Assembly: GCA_021841025.1 (NCBI GenBank) | Contig: JAKBWA010000111.1 | Coordinates: 1 to 52,424 of the forward strand | Direction: 5' to 3' | From: Bacillota bacterium | GTDB lineage: Bacteria > Bacillota > Sulfobacillia > Sulfobacillales > Sulfobacillaceae | DNA: 52,424 nucleotides | Part shown: in pieces, positions 9,180 to 18,848 of the stretch | Layout of the letters: every line of letters starts with the position of its first letter | Numbering within the stretch: position 1 is the stretch's first letter | Translations under genes and position numbers: made by a program | Notes under the pieces: generated by a model | What the model saw: the letters and a program-made list of their open reading frames with translations, nothing else | Told to the model about the DNA's origin: nothing | Databases searched by the model: none

Positions 9180-9402
9180 ACCCTAACACGGGAGCTGCCT
9201 TCGTTCCCGCTAGGGACAATGCCTACAACGATCAGCAGCATGCCGACATCCTAAACCCAATCTCGCGTTGCCATCCAGAGGCTAATCCCCATATCGTGCC
9301 ACCTGCAATATGCGGAAAGAAGATCTGTACAATAGATGCCCCGCCAAAGGCGATACCGGCGACTACCAAATACGTATGCAAAATCCCATTCAATTCCATT
9401 TG
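9180..9402 (-). pseudogene. Relic of a small membrane protein, DUF6790-like
   Basis: From the ATG at 9402 the frame gives a hydrophobic helix (ILHTYLVVAGIAFGGASIV), then FFPHIAGGTIWGLASGWQREIGF. After a one-base shift it goes on with VGMLLIVVGIV. A GW-x-REIGF block followed by a second helix resembles the FQxEVGFxNL signature I associate with DUF6790-type proteins. The frameshift and the missing end mark it as a relic. The family call is tentative. Confidence 0.35.
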
Positions 9403-9983
9403 CCTCGGGCAAAGGACCATTTTACGCGAACTTTCTATTCCTCTCGGGATGCGTCAAGCGTAATCAGCGGCCCGGGAATGGTTCCCAGGACCGACCAGGG
9501 TTGGCCTATCATCAATGAAATTGTGCGAGAAACCGGACCTTCGCCCCCCCCCCTTTTTTTCCTGTAGGTGGGGGGCTTCAGCGTGAAGCTGCTTCATCTT
9601 GAGAATGTGTGTTGAAGATACCGTCCTGTAAGTTGACCGATCCTCATAGGATCGCGCCTTTGGTATTGAGGATGGTAAGCATCTCTGCCACCGGGTGATT
9701 CAGACCCCTCCAAACACCGCTCCACGGTCTCGGCCGTCACCGGCCCATGACTTTCGAGGCCGATCAGCAGCGCACCTGTCACTGATCGGTCCGTCTTCAA
9801 CAGTCTTTCCAACCCGCGAAGGACCAACCGTCGAGAACGGACCGTAAATTCCAACATGGGTCCCGATCACCGGAGAGGTTCAAGCTGGATTGAAACATGC
9901 ACGCAGCTTGGGAATATCATGACCAAGGGAATAACGGCAGAGATCAAGATCATGCAACCGGCGGTTCCCCCTGGGAGCACACC
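9403..9983. other. Intergenic region with homopolymers and a small unknown frame
   Basis: A C10-T7 run lies at 9544-9560, followed by a small hairpin (GCTTCA-GCG-TGAAGC, 9575-9589). A minus-strand frame at 9857-9594 (87 residues, beginning MLEFTVRSRRLVLRGLERLL) has some coding character but no ribosome binding site or known domain. The homopolymer is a likely slippage or assembly-error site. Confidence 0.35.
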
Positions 9984-12143
9984 CTATTTATCCTGTTCTT
10001 GATACCGCCTCCTAGAATCATCCTCACCCCCAGAAGACTTCTCGGGCATTCGCCAAGGCCAATAGGCTTGGCGTCCTAAAACCACGATCGTCGCCGGAAC
10101 TAAGAACGAGCGGACTATCCAGGTATCCACCAAAACCGCAAAACTCAACCCGATCGCCAGTGTTTTCATCACTTCAAGCGGACTGATTAATAGGGATAGA
10201 AATGCCACAACCATAACCATCCCGGCACCGGTGATCATGGATCCCGTCGTCGCCACACCATGAGCCACCGCCAAACTGGGTGTTTCTCCGTCGCGCAAGG
10301 GTTCCTGAATACGGTGTAGTAATATAACTTCGTAGTCCATCGACAAGCCGAAAAGCAAAACAAAGATGAGGGGAGTAATCGAACTGTCCAAAGGTTGGGC
10401 TTGAAATCCCAATTGCCCATGCTGAACCACCAGTACCAGCAATCCTGCTGTGGCCAATGCCACCACTGCGTCAAAAACGACTCCCAAAAAAGCTTGAATC
10501 ACGGAAGACGTGGCAATAGCCAACACGACGAAAGCAACCGCCAGAGCCGACGCGATAATAAGGGGCAATCGATGAGAAGTTAAAATATTGAAACTACGCA
10601 ATATCGGGACCTGCCCACCTACTGCGGCTTTCGTTCCCTTAGGAAGCCAATGGGGCAAATTTTGGTTGATGTGGCTGACCAAGTTGGATGTTGCCCCATT
10701 ATCCGGACCCGTTTTAGCCGTCACATACAGCACCACCAAATGCGCGTCAGACGGTGCCATAAAGTTACTCATCCCAGTTCTTAGGGAAACAGGAAACCGC
10801 TGAGGCCGGCTGACCAGCGTGGCAAATTGTGGCGCGCCTAGGCCTAAAGCTGTCGTGGGCGAGGCGACTTTTTTCACATCAGGCAATGTTTGTAATTTTC
10901 GTGTCACCAAAGAAACTCGATTCCAGTTGGCCTTTTGGGTGAGGGATGACGAAAAACGGATCGCGACGGCCAAAGGCGTAATGCTTCCCGAACCTTGAAG
11001 CTTTTGTTCTAGCGTGACGGCTTGACGGATGGAACTGTTAAGAGGAAGCATCGTCGCGAGATTTGCTGGGGTTTTCATATTAATTTGGGCGCCAAAAAAC
11101 GCCAACGGCAACAAGATAACAAACCCAATAGTGATTGCCGTCCACGGCCTTTTTGTGACCCACTTGCTCAACCGGCGCCAGAATCCCAAGTTTGGCACCC
11201 GTTTAAGACTCCCCCAGTCAATATGACGGCCCATCAAACTCATGATGGCCGGGAGCAGGGAATGAGTAGCCAACAGCACGGAAGCAATGGCAATAGATCC
11301 GCCTACGGCCAGCCCCCGCCAATAGGCATCACCTCCAATAAGCAATGCACCCACGGCAAGAGCTACAGCGATTCCCGAATAGAGAACCGACCGCCCTGCA
11401 TGGCGCATGCTTTCAACTACCGCTCTATCTACACTCTCACCACGAGACAAGTGGGACCGAAATCGGTTGCTGATAAAGAGCGCATAGTCGATACCGACTC
11501 CTAGGGCTAAAAAGGTGGCAATATTGGTTAAAAAGACCGAAAGTTTAATATGCGTTTCGATTACAGAGATCACAGCCAACGCCAATTCGGATCCGGTAAT
11601 CGCAATAATTAACGGAAGAAGAATAGCAGCAACCGAGCCATAGATGAAAAATAATAAGACGGCCAAAACCGGTAATGCGAGAAGCCCACTTATCGCTAAG
11701 GTTTTTGAGCTGTCATGTGAGACCCGTTTGCCAATCGTGCCCTGAGTCACATTTTGCGACTGCCCATGATTAAGATGAACGACCCGAACCAAACTGGACT
11801 CCTGAGCCACTGTAGTCCCACGCAAGGGCAAATATAAAATATGGTCCGTCGTCATCTGGTGAAAGCCGCCACTGGGGATATGTTCACCGCGAGCTAAAGC
11901 CTGAACCTTTGAAAGGGACAAATTTTCAATTAAAATCGGCACTGGGCTGGGAGGAGGATGAAGCCGGGCTACTTGATTGGTGGCCCAGGTAGCCCGGCTT
12001 TGCGGACGCCCAAAGCCAGCAGGAGTCAAATGTTTCGTAACATTGAGCGCCCATGGCATCGTAACGGCAAACAACACTACCCAAGCGAATATAATCAAGA
12101 CCCTTCGCTTGGTCAAAAAAGCCGTCCATCGTTCAAACCCCAT
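9984..12143 (-). CDS. MMPL-family RND transporter
   Basis: This roughly 719-residue membrane protein has the two-fold MMPL layout. A first hydrophobic helix near residue 15-35 is followed by an extracytoplasmic domain and a cluster of about five helices beginning near residue 170. The pattern is then repeated, with a second outer domain at about 360-520. The conserved GVGIDYALFISNRFR (first half) and GLSMDYEVILLHRIQE (second half) carry the aspartates used for proton coupling in this superfamily. Members export lipids, surfactants or drugs using the proton gradient; the substrate here is unknown. I chose the ATG at 12143 because GGAG lies 8 bases upstream; the GTG at 12152 is poorly placed. 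The gene stands alone. Confidence 0.9.
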   Translation of the reverse strand: MGFERWTAFLTKRRVLIIFAWVVLFAVTMPWALNVTKHLTPAGFGRPQSRATWATNQVARLHPPPSPVPILIENLSLSKVQALARGEHIPSGGFHQMTTDHILYLPLRGTTVAQESSLVRVVHLNHGQSQNVTQGTIGKRVSHDSSKTLAISGLLALPVLAVLLFFIYGSVAAILLPLIIAITGSELALAVISVIETHIKLSVFLTNIATFLALGVGIDYALFISNRFRSHLSRGESVDRAVVESMRHAGRSVLYSGIAVALAVGALLIGGDAYWRGLAVGGSIAIASVLLATHSLLPAIMSLMGRHIDWGSLKRVPNLGFWRRLSKWVTKRPWTAITIGFVILLPLAFFGAQINMKTPANLATMLPLNSSIRQAVTLEQKLQGSGSITPLAVAIRFSSSLTQKANWNRVSLVTRKLQTLPDVKKVASPTTALGLGAPQFATLVSRPQRFPVSLRTGMSNFMAPSDAHLVVLYVTAKTGPDNGATSNLVSHINQNLPHWLPKGTKAAVGGQVPILRSFNILTSHRLPLIIASALAVAFVVLAIATSSVIQAFLGVVFDAVVALATAGLLVLVVQHGQLGFQAQPLDSSITPLIFVLLFGLSMDYEVILLHRIQEPLRDGETPSLAVAHGVATTGSMITGAGMVMVVAFLSLLISPLEVMKTLAIGLSFAVLVDTWIVRSFLVPATIVVLGRQAYWPWRMPEKSSGGEDDSRRRYQEQDK

Positions 12144-12193
12144 ATCTTTCACTCCAGCCTGATGAAAATCCTAGGTGTAATAGTATTTATCGT

Positions 12194-12221
12194 ATCATAA
12201 CCGCTTTCTTAGTTGTAGCAA
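12194..12221 (-). promoter_or_regulatory. Candidate promoter of the MMPL gene
   Basis: Read on the minus strand, TTGCTA (12221-12216) and TATGAT (12199-12194) are separated by 16 bases and lie about 50 bases before the MMPL start. This is a plausible housekeeping promoter. The remaining sequence up to 12424 shows no gene. Confidence 0.4.
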
Positions 12222-12424
12222 CTGTAACTTTCGGACTCACAAGGGCCATAGTGCCCATTCCCGCTGCTCAAACCACAGGGATTTGTGGATCGTCTTTCGC
12301 CAGCTTGATTGCACAATGGGTTTGCCATTCCCCTAGTAATCGCCCAATGTCGATTGTAGTGCGCTTGTATGGCCTCACACCGAGAGCATAAAAGGCTGAT
12401 AGTGAGGTGTGCATGCCTTGTTAT

Positions 12425-12901
12425 TTACGTGCTTTTAATATACTCCCCTTTAATCACGAAGAAGGAACCGCGAATGGTCCCAGCAAGTTTAGACCTTTGT
12501 TGGGCAAATTTAAATTTCTCTGCCAACTCCTTAGGTATCTCCATCCCCTCAGACAGCTTAAAACCCACCGCCCGCTTCTTCGGATCATCTACAGCATACA
12601 TAACGTTGACCACTAGACCATCCGCATACAAGACATAGGCAAATTGGAGGTTTTCCACTCGAAAACATGACGTTTCAAGAGGTGTGGCAGCAAACTCAAT
12701 ACCACGCTCCTCTTTCAAAATGCGGCGGACATAATTTAACGTGTGCTGACTCTCACGGGCTGGCACCACGGTAAATCTGTGCTGGTATTTGTTCTGAAAG
12801 TAACGAGCTTCATGCGCACGTAAACCCGCCAGTTTTTCGGCTACCGGTGACGACGTCAAACCAACCGTAGATACCTGACTGAAATCAACGGTATACGGCA
12901 T
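12425..12901 (-). CDS. Hypothetical protein, 158 residues
   Basis: I do not recognise this protein. It is soluble, mixed alpha/beta by appearance and rich in charged residues, with no signal peptide or membrane segment. A central AYVLYADGLVVNVMYAVDD stretch looks like a beta-hairpin, and the C-terminal third is basic and helical (IPKELAEKFKFAQQRSKLA). GGGGAG lies about 10 bases before the ATG, which supports a genuine start. It stands between the MMPL gene and a reductase pseudogene on the same strand with no coupling. It reads like a real gene by codon use and ribosome binding site. Confidence 0.6.
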   Translation of the reverse strand: MPYTVDFSQVSTVGLTSSPVAEKLAGLRAHEARYFQNKYQHRFTVVPARESQHTLNYVRRILKEERGIEFAATPLETSCFRVENLQFAYVLYADGLVVNVMYAVDDPKKRAVGFKLSEGMEIPKELAEKFKFAQQRSKLAGTIRGSFFVIKGEYIKST

Positions 12902-13138
12902 TCCTGTATCTCCCCTTCGCGTATTAGCCGTTTTCTAATTGCTGTACTAGGCCATGCATGAGATGCCTTCTAGGACCCACACCCAGGAGATTTTCTTGCG
13001 TTGAAAATGGCACAAAGGCACGTCCGCATACTCAATTGCCTTGCGGGTTGGTAGGATGCCGTCTTGATCGTAAGTGGCAAAGACGGGCACTTATCGGGCT
13101 TGCACCCGGACCGGCTATAAATGCTTCCTACGCAAATG

Positions 13139-13657
13139 TCACGTACGCTGGTAATACAGTTCGACAAACTCATTATATTGGGTAACCTTGAGCAGTTGGA
13201 GCGTCATTTCATACGAACCTGGCTTAAACAACAAAATGCCCTGACCAATAATGGCTGGCGCGACATGAATGATAAACTCGTCCACTAGGTTCTGCTCAAA
13301 CAAGGGGATAAGGATTTCCTGTCCTCCCACTATCCAAATGTTCTGGCCAGGTTTGTTTTTGAGACAGGCAGTGAAACGGGCAATGTTTTGGTTCAGAAAT
13401 GTGACATTGGCCGTTTGTTCACGCAACGTCCGTGAAAACACGTAACATTCTTTGCCTTCATAAGGAAATGCGCCCTGTACATTTTTTAAAATCCCTTCGT
13501 AGGTTCTTCTACCCAGTAAAATTGTATCAACGTTTTCATAGAAAGCGGTATATCCATTGTCGCCCCGGCCTTTGCATTTCAGTAGCCAGTCGAGGAAGTC
13601 GTCATTCCATGCGATATAGCTATCCAAACTTTAGGCAACATAAAGAACAACTTTCCT
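13139..13657 (-). pseudogene. Dihydrofolate reductase-like (RibD C-terminal family), in-frame stop
   Basis: The frame from 13627 down carries the family core: LLGRRTYEG, the CYVFSRTL strand and IWIVGGQEILIPLFEQNLVDE (nucleotide-binding GGxE and following helix), ending in the typical FVELYYQR. Normal members begin with a strand of the type RKVVLFIAxSLDGYIA. Here the codons for RKVVLYVA lie just upstream in the same frame but are cut from SLDSYIAW by a TAA at 13633-13631. No start codon precedes the broken strand. A change such as CAA to TAA would explain it. Translation from the internal ATG would lack the first beta strand, so I call it a pseudogene. Confidence 0.7.
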
Positions 13658-14336
13658 GGAAATGGCACAGGAATCGCCGATTGAATCCGGCGAGCTCATC
13701 GTCTGATGACCAATGGCCGACAATAGGCAGAAGTCTCTGGACCTGGCCAAAAGCAGGGATATTTCCCACCCTGACGCAGCGAGTTTCATGGCTGATCCCG
13801 ACAAAGACAGTGAAAATGAGTTTCCCACCGTGCCCTGATTCACTAATCTCCTTATCAGCAAGGAACTTGGCATAACATAAACATAAAAGATAGACACGCA
13901 AATAACCAGTATTTGACCAGGAAAATCCAAGTCCAAAATCCTCATAATTACAGAGAGCAATTCGGTCTCTTGCTTAACCCTCCCAGTAAACCGCGTGCAA
14001 TGCATCAAACCATCATGGACTTGATAGTAGAGGCTTTTGTTTATGTTTATTATGACTCACGCCATTTGTGTCCTCCTCCGCCGCCTTTGGACTGACATAT
14101 CATCACCTGCGAGGCCATGAAGTTCTCAACTTTTGAATTCTTGCCAAGGATGCACAAATGCCCCATCATTGGTTACACTACAAAGGTGGTTGCAAGACCA
14201 TTCTGGGCGTTTTTGTCCACGGACTGCAATGAATTGAAGTTGTCTCAGGTTAAGCACGCTAAGACCTGACACACAAAAATTCTAGAATCGACGATCACAG
14301 ATTGCTAAAGTCTGAGATCTCAAGGAGGATTGCAAT
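13658..14336. other. 680 bp with no supported gene
   Basis: Overlapping frames on the minus strand (14008-13631 and 13901-13620) lack ribosome binding sites and domain signals. The last bases before 14337 are the leader of the peroxiredoxin gene, with AAGGAGG 9 bases before its ATG; I could not define a promoter or PerR box there. Confidence 0.4.
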
Positions 14337-14873
14337 ATGGCTCTAGTTGGATCTCCCGCTCCATTTTTTGAGATGCCAGCGATTATGCCCAATGGGGAAA
14401 CAGAAACCGTCCGACTCGACACCTACCGAGGCCAATGGCTGGTTCTCTTCTTCTATCCACACGACTTTACCTTTGTTTGTCCAACCGAAATTACGGGACT
14501 ATCACAAGCTTATGACCGGTTTCGAGAGCTCGACGCCCAAATTTTAGGAGTATCGACAGATAGTCCCTATGTACATAAGGCATGGATGGCTCAAAGCCCA
14601 GATCAAGGAGGAATTGGCCAAATCCGCTATCCGCTGGCCAGTGACGGGACGCATGAAATTGCGCGTCGGTATAAGGTTTATGTTGAAGGAGAAGGCGCTG
14701 CCTACCGAGGATTATTCATCATCAACCCAGATGGTTACGTAGAATATGAGGTCGTGCATAACCTCAACGTAGGGCGTTCGGTTGACGAAACCCTTCGCGT
14801 TTTGCAAGGTATTCAAGCTGGGGGACTATGCCCTGTAGACTGGACACCCGGAAAACCTCTGCTAAACTCTTAA
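14337..14873 (+). CDS. 2-Cys peroxiredoxin (AhpC/TSA family)
   Basis: This cytoplasmic thiol peroxidase reduces hydrogen peroxide and organic hydroperoxides using thioredoxin-like donors. The 178-residue protein has the peroxidatic cysteine in FVCPTE at Cys48 and a C-terminal resolving cysteine in GGLCPVDW at Cys165, so it is a typical 2-Cys enzyme. The conserved arginine region, GLFIINPDGYVEY, and the YPHDFTFVCPTE block are intact. A strong AAGGAGG ribosome binding site precedes the ATG. It is monocistronic, with an inverted repeat about 45 bases after the stop. An oxidative-stress role fits a metal-rich acidic habitat, but that is inference. Confidence 0.93.
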   Translation: MALVGSPAPFFEMPAIMPNGETETVRLDTYRGQWLVLFFYPHDFTFVCPTEITGLSQAYDRFRELDAQILGVSTDSPYVHKAWMAQSPDQGGIGQIRYPLASDGTHEIARRYKVYVEGEGAAYRGLFIINPDGYVEYEVVHNLNVGRSVDETLRVLQGIQAGGLCPVDWTPGKPLLNS

Positions 14874-14918
14874 ATCCGGACCCATTTCTGCGTATTCTCT
14901 TGGGAATGGATTTTATTA

Positions 14919-14958
14919 AAGACTCTTGCATCGGCCATCATGCCCATGCAAGAGTCTT
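14919..14958 (+). terminator. Inverted repeat after the peroxiredoxin gene
   Basis: AAGACTCTTGCAT (14919-14931) and ATGCAAGAGTCTT (14946-14958) are perfect complements with a 14-base loop. Only a weak T-rich stretch follows, but the position 45 bases after the stop fits a terminator. Confidence 0.55.
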
Positions 14959-16263
14959 CCCTTCTGAATACATGCCTTCGCACTCCTGATAGCTGCCCAA
15001 ATGTTACAACAAATCGCCTCCAATGCAAAAAATTTCCCTCATAGTGCTGGGACCGGATAATCCACGGGCCCTCCACAATAAGGAAACGGGTAAACTCTAT
15101 TCCTTACCGAACAACCACAGAAGTTTCAAACTGTGGAAGACCCTAACACGATGCGATCACCACCGGACGTTTTCTCTACAATAGTTGAAATGAGCGCCCC
15201 CGAAAGACGCTCCTTACGATGAACTCTTTCCTCAATGTCGTTTGTGCCTTCTAACCGCACTCTCTCTCACGGCGTACTGTCCCAACCATTCCATTTTCTG
15301 CCTAGGTTCTGCAATGACAAAAAAATGAGCTGAACTAAGCGAATTTTTATGACGTGAACCGATTCGCCTGTCGGTCAACAATTTTCCCTATCATAGAATG
15401 AATCGTGAGCTTTAGTAGATTAGATGCCATTGATATCGCTTTATGCCAAGAAGGAGTGAAGCCACGTTTTTTCTGTGGCTCGTCCCAATTGCATATCCCA
15501 TTCATATATGGGAAGAAGCATCAAGATTCATTCCCGGGACTAAAAAATATTCATGACTCTTCACTGGGAGGTTTACCATGCCTCTCTTGGTGTTTGGAAA
15601 CGCACATTTCATGCTCTATGTTCTTATCTCCGTGCTCTTGGCCAGTGTTATCCATAAGGGGTATCGACGGCAGCTTGGATTTGATCCAATTCCTTGCTTC
15701 ATACTGTCCTGATCTTGTGGTCCGGAGATTGTTCCCGAGTTGTTACTGCCGGTTCCATTTCTGTTCCGATCGCACTTTACGCTGATATTTCATTGTGGAA
15801 TCAAATGAGCGCCACCGCCATAGCTGGTACATTGCTGTGATGTGATCTGTATTCCGCAACTAAGTGCCATGCGCATTGCCCACGCATAACAGAAGAGCAT
15901 CCCATAAGAATAGCCGACGCCTTTCCAAAGCCTAAAATGGTCATTGGCAGGAACAATTCCATCTAGAAAGCCACTGCCCCTTGGTTGACCTGGATTTCCC
16001 TGCTGTCCTTCGGTCCTGTGCGGAAGCCGTGATTGTCTATCACTGGCACGACAGAAAACGTCTAGACGTTCCACCCTATCCCTGTGATCCATGGTATTAT
16101 CGAGTCTGTTAGTACAATGACACTGGTGTTTATTAGCTATGACCACCAGGCAGAGATGGCTGGGCCCAGAATTCTCCAGGGCTCTATAGTCTCTTGTCAA
16201 CATGACGGGGTTTTAGCCAGCAGTGTATTGCGCAACAACTCCATAAACAAGGAGGAAGGCAGC
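14959..16263. other. 1.3 kb of degraded sequence with a permease-like scrap
   Basis: A plus-strand 44-codon frame at 15578-15712 starts MPLLVFGNAHFMLYVLIS behind GGGAGG and is hydrophobic. Another frame ending at the TGA at 15838-15840 reads VTAGSISVPIALYADI then SLWNQMSATAIAG, which resembles the last helix region of MalG-type permeases. Neither is a full gene. The remaining frames (including 15405-15785 and the minus-strand 16203-15790) have no supporting signals. Confidence 0.3.
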
Positions 16264-16722
16264 ATGCCTCGGTCGACCGAGTCACAAGACAGACCAATGC
16301 CTCAAAATTCATTGGTCACAATCCAAAGGTTGCGGCTTTCCTTAGCGTTTTTTGCTCTATTGGACGTTGCCGCTCATCTATTTGCCGGACCTGCTGCGAG
16401 CAGGCTTATTTCCTACTGGATCGATATCGAAACTGCTTCTTATGGGTTAATCGCTGTTATTTACCTCTTAGGCCTTCGCCAGTTTTATGCACCGCCGTTG
16501 TGGTTTACAGCTTACAACATGTTGATGTATTTCCTTTCGGGATTTATCGCGTTGCCATTCGGGATTAATCCCCAGCCCTTGACCGGGCATATCCAATTTG
16601 CCCAGTATTCTTTTGGGCGGTCATTTTCACTTATTGCGTGGATATATTTACTTATCATAGGTTGGTGGATGCTCAAACATGATCGAGGTTCGAAGCTCGA
16701 TGAGTTATTGAGAACATCATGA
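16264..16722 (+). CDS. Small four-helix membrane protein, unknown function
   Basis: The 152-residue protein has four hydrophobic segments at about 22-42, 60-75, 80-100 and 120-140, with short polar loops and a basic C-terminal tail (KHDRGSKLDELL). I do not recognise a named family. The ATG at 16264 is chosen because AAGGAGG lies 9 bases upstream; the longer frame to 16084 has no such site. A long hairpin follows the stop at once. It stands alone. Confidence 0.75.
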   Translation: MPRSTESQDRPMPQNSLVTIQRLRLSLAFFALLDVAAHLFAGPAASRLISYWIDIETASYGLIAVIYLLGLRQFYAPPLWFTAYNMLMYFLSGFIALPFGINPQPLTGHIQFAQYSFGRSFSLIAWIYLLIIGWWMLKHDRGSKLDELLRTS

Positions 16723-16726
16723 GGTC

Positions 16727-16777
16727 TTTTCTCACCATGGCTCTGCCCTCTTTGTCCCAGCAGGGCTATGGTGAAAA
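16727..16777 (+). terminator. Terminator of the small membrane protein gene
   Basis: TTTTCTCACCATGGCTCTGC (from 16727) is almost fully complementary to GCAGGGCTATGGTGAAAA (16760-16777), with a 13-base loop. It starts four bases after the stop codon. Confidence 0.6.
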
Positions 16778-17263
16778 TTATCAACACACAAATTCATCGA
16801 GAAAATACAAGCACGTCAGACAATGTTTGTCCCCTGTATTCATGAAGAGAGGCAGATGGAAAACTCCCAACGCATGAAAGATTAAAACTCCTCTTGCCAT
16901 GGGCAATCCAATCTCACAGAATCTCATCCACAAATCCTCTATTCTCTGGAAAATTATGGTCCAGTGATACTTTTGCCAGACAAAAGCTGCCCTCACCCTC
17001 GGAACAGATGCCTTCTGTTCAAAACAGAGCAGGCCTATGAATTTTCAAGGATCAAAGTTTGTCACCGGTGTATAATATGGGTTCTAATTCGTGGCTAGAC
17101 ATAAAGTGGGATGCTCCTAGGGCCATCTAACAGCAGTTCTCTGGGAACGTCTTTTGTTGTGTGACCCAGCAAGACGATATTTGGCCGGTGCTAAGAATTG
17201 CCATGTTTCATCCTCTAGGTTACAAAATCTTGAGATGAACGTCTTAGAATCAGGAGGAGAAAA
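16778..17263. other. Upstream region of the sigma factor operon
   Basis: No gene is supported. TATAAT occurs at 17071-17076, directly behind TG, but without a good -35 box. GGGAAC at 17143-17148 followed by CGTCTT at 17238-17243 shows both half-sites of an ECF-type promoter at the wrong spacing, so I do not claim one. GGAGGAG precedes the start at 17264. Confidence 0.3.
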
Positions 17264-17836
17264 TTGATGACCAAACCCCAGGAAGCTTCCGGCCATTTAT
17301 CTGAGCTTGACCACCTCTATGCTCAACATTTTGAAAAGTTGGTGCGTTATGCCGAATATCTGTTGGGGCAGAATCGTCAGAGTGCCGAGGATGTGGTCCA
17401 AGAAGCCTTTACCCGTCTAATCCATCACCCGCTGGATGATTACACCCGTGGTGCTGCCTGGCTGAAAACGGTCGTGACCCGTTTGAGCTATGACCGCATG
17501 CGGGAATTGAAAAAGCGCGGTTATGGGGATGTTCCGGAAGGCGCTTATCCATCTGCCGAAGACGTGTCACTGCAGGAATTTGACCGAACTTTGTTGCGAG
17601 CAGCCCTGGAGACCCTGACCGCACGGGATCGCCAAGCTCTGTGGATGCGGCACAATGGGTATCGCTACAAGGAAATTGCCCAAAAGCTAGACCTAGATCC
17701 CACCCAAGTTGGCATGATTTTATTGCGCGCCATGAAAAAACTGCGTGTTGCTTACCACACGAAAGAGGAGGATTCACATGAAGAGTTGCCCTCTAGACCC
17801 GCAATGGCTCGAATTCCTCGACCAGGAAATAACTGA
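17264..17836 (+). CDS. ECF-type RNA polymerase sigma factor
   Basis: The 190-residue protein directs RNA polymerase to a specific promoter set. Region 2 is at about residues 20-90, with the -10 binding helix AEDVVQEAFTRL near 46-57. Region 4 is at about 115-175, with LTARDRQALWMRHNGYRYKE and the recognition helix around LDLDPTQVGMILLRAMKKL. Between them is only a short linker, as in ECF sigma factors. Its last 59 bases overlap the anti-sigma gene, a strong sign of coupled expression. An AGGAGG site precedes the ATG. The two ABC transporter genes that follow are the likely output or sensed process. Confidence 0.92.
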   Translation: MMTKPQEASGHLSELDHLYAQHFEKLVRYAEYLLGQNRQSAEDVVQEAFTRLIHHPLDDYTRGAAWLKTVVTRLSYDRMRELKKRGYGDVPEGAYPSAEDVSLQEFDRTLLRAALETLTARDRQALWMRHNGYRYKEIAQKLDLDPTQVGMILLRAMKKLRVAYHTKEEDSHEELPSRPAMARIPRPGNN

Positions 17837-18848
17837 TGAAGTGGACGCCATGCTTCAAACTCATCTAGAATCTTGCGGGAATTGCCGCTCGCGTCTTCAC
17901 GACATTGCGGCCTTGGCCGCCTCCTCCACCGAAGCTTTCGGGATGCCAGAAGAAAACCGCTCCCACCGTCTCGTCTTCAAGCAGACGGCACGTACGAAGA
18001 CGACTCTAGTTGCTTCTGTGGCGGCGCTCATATTGATCCTTTCATCCCTGAGTTCTAGTGGTCGTCACGTCTTAGCCGCCGTATGGCAAACTCTTTTGTT
18101 TCGCCAAGTCAATGCAGTGCAAATCACCTCGTCCCAACTTGCCCAAATTAATTCCCGCCTCACCCAAGGAGGGCGAGTAAATATCAAGCACTACGGCTCC
18201 ATAAGTCTGACGCAACAGGGCCATTCTCAAGTCTCAGTCAAATGGGCCACCCTAAGGAGAACAAACAAAGAGGCCCGTGTGTGGCCAAAAGAGTGGCCTT
18301 CCCCCCAGGCATCGATTCAATCAGCTCAGCGGCTGACTTTGACACTTAATGTCCAGGCGATCAATCAGTTGCTGCAAGCCGAAGGAGACAAAACACTCTT
18401 CCCCAGATCCTTAAATCATGTGCCGATCACCGTAAACATTCCCCAAATCACCACACTCTCCTTGCAACCGGGGCCATCCCATCCTCAAAGCCCATTTGCC
18501 CAGTTGAGTGTCTCGTCGGTGCCGACTTTGGTCGTACCCAAAGGACTGAACATGATTCGAGTATCCCGGGCTATTGAATCCCTGCCATTTTTGCCTAGCT
18601 CAGTGACTCAGCAATTAACAGCCGTGGGCAACCATTTGAGTTCAACCTTGCTTATTCCGTCTCAAGGTCCCAGCACTCATTTCACGATCCAAGGAGTTCC
18701 GGGACTCATCAGTGTATCCCCTGGAAGTGACTATCAGGCAACTTGGATACGCCATCACGTTCTCTACAGCCTGAACTATCAACCAGGCAGAAATCTCAAA
18801 CTAAAAGCTTTTGAGAGGCAGGTATCCCAATGGTTCCCAACGCCATAG
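17778..18848 (+). CDS. Transmembrane anti-sigma factor with ZAS-type zinc motif
   Basis: The 356-residue protein should hold the preceding sigma factor inactive. Its N-terminal domain carries His29 and the CxxC pair Cys33/Cys36 (HLESCGNC), the core of the zinc-associated anti-sigma fold. One membrane segment lies at about 78-98 (VASVAALILILSSLSS). The remaining 250 residues are predicted outside the cell, Ser/Thr/Gln-rich, and resemble the extracytoplasmic domains of RsgI- or DUF4367-like sensors only in general character. The ATG at 17778 is preceded by GAGGAGG. It overlaps the sigma gene by 59 bases and the ATPase gene by 19. Confidence 0.85.
   Translation: MKSCPLDPQWLEFLDQEITDEVDAMLQTHLESCGNCRSRLHDIAALAASSTEAFGMPEENRSHRLVFKQTARTKTTLVASVAALILILSSLSSSGRHVLAAVWQTLLFRQVNAVQITSSQLAQINSRLTQGGRVNIKHYGSISLTQQGHSQVSVKWATLRRTNKEARVWPKEWPSPQASIQSAQRLTLTLNVQAINQLLQAEGDKTLFPRSLNHVPITVNIPQITTLSLQPGPSHPQSPFAQLSVSSVPTLVVPKGLNMIRVSRAIESLPFLPSSVTQQLTAVGNHLSSTLLIPSQGPSTHFTIQGVPGLISVSPGSDYQATWIRHHVLYSLNYQPGRNLKLKAFERQVSQWFPTP

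Noticed and set aside
9544-9560. C10-T7 run as a terminator
   Set aside because: No stem precedes it on the right strand; more likely a homopolymer prone to sequencing or slippage error.
13631-14008. A 125-residue minus-strand frame upstream of the reductase pseudogene
   Set aside because: Only its last eight residues belong to the reductase family; the rest has no start signal or domain.
15405-15785. A 126-residue plus-strand frame
   Set aside because: Cysteine- and serine-rich with no domain; a different frame in the same place has the better ribosome binding site and hydrophobic pattern.
16084-16263. N-terminal extension of the small membrane protein
   Set aside because: The AAGGAGG site places the start at 16264; the extension has no coding character.
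17143-17243. GGGAAC and CGTCTT as an ECF autoregulatory promoter
   Set aside because: The two half-sites are about 90 bases apart instead of the usual 16-17.
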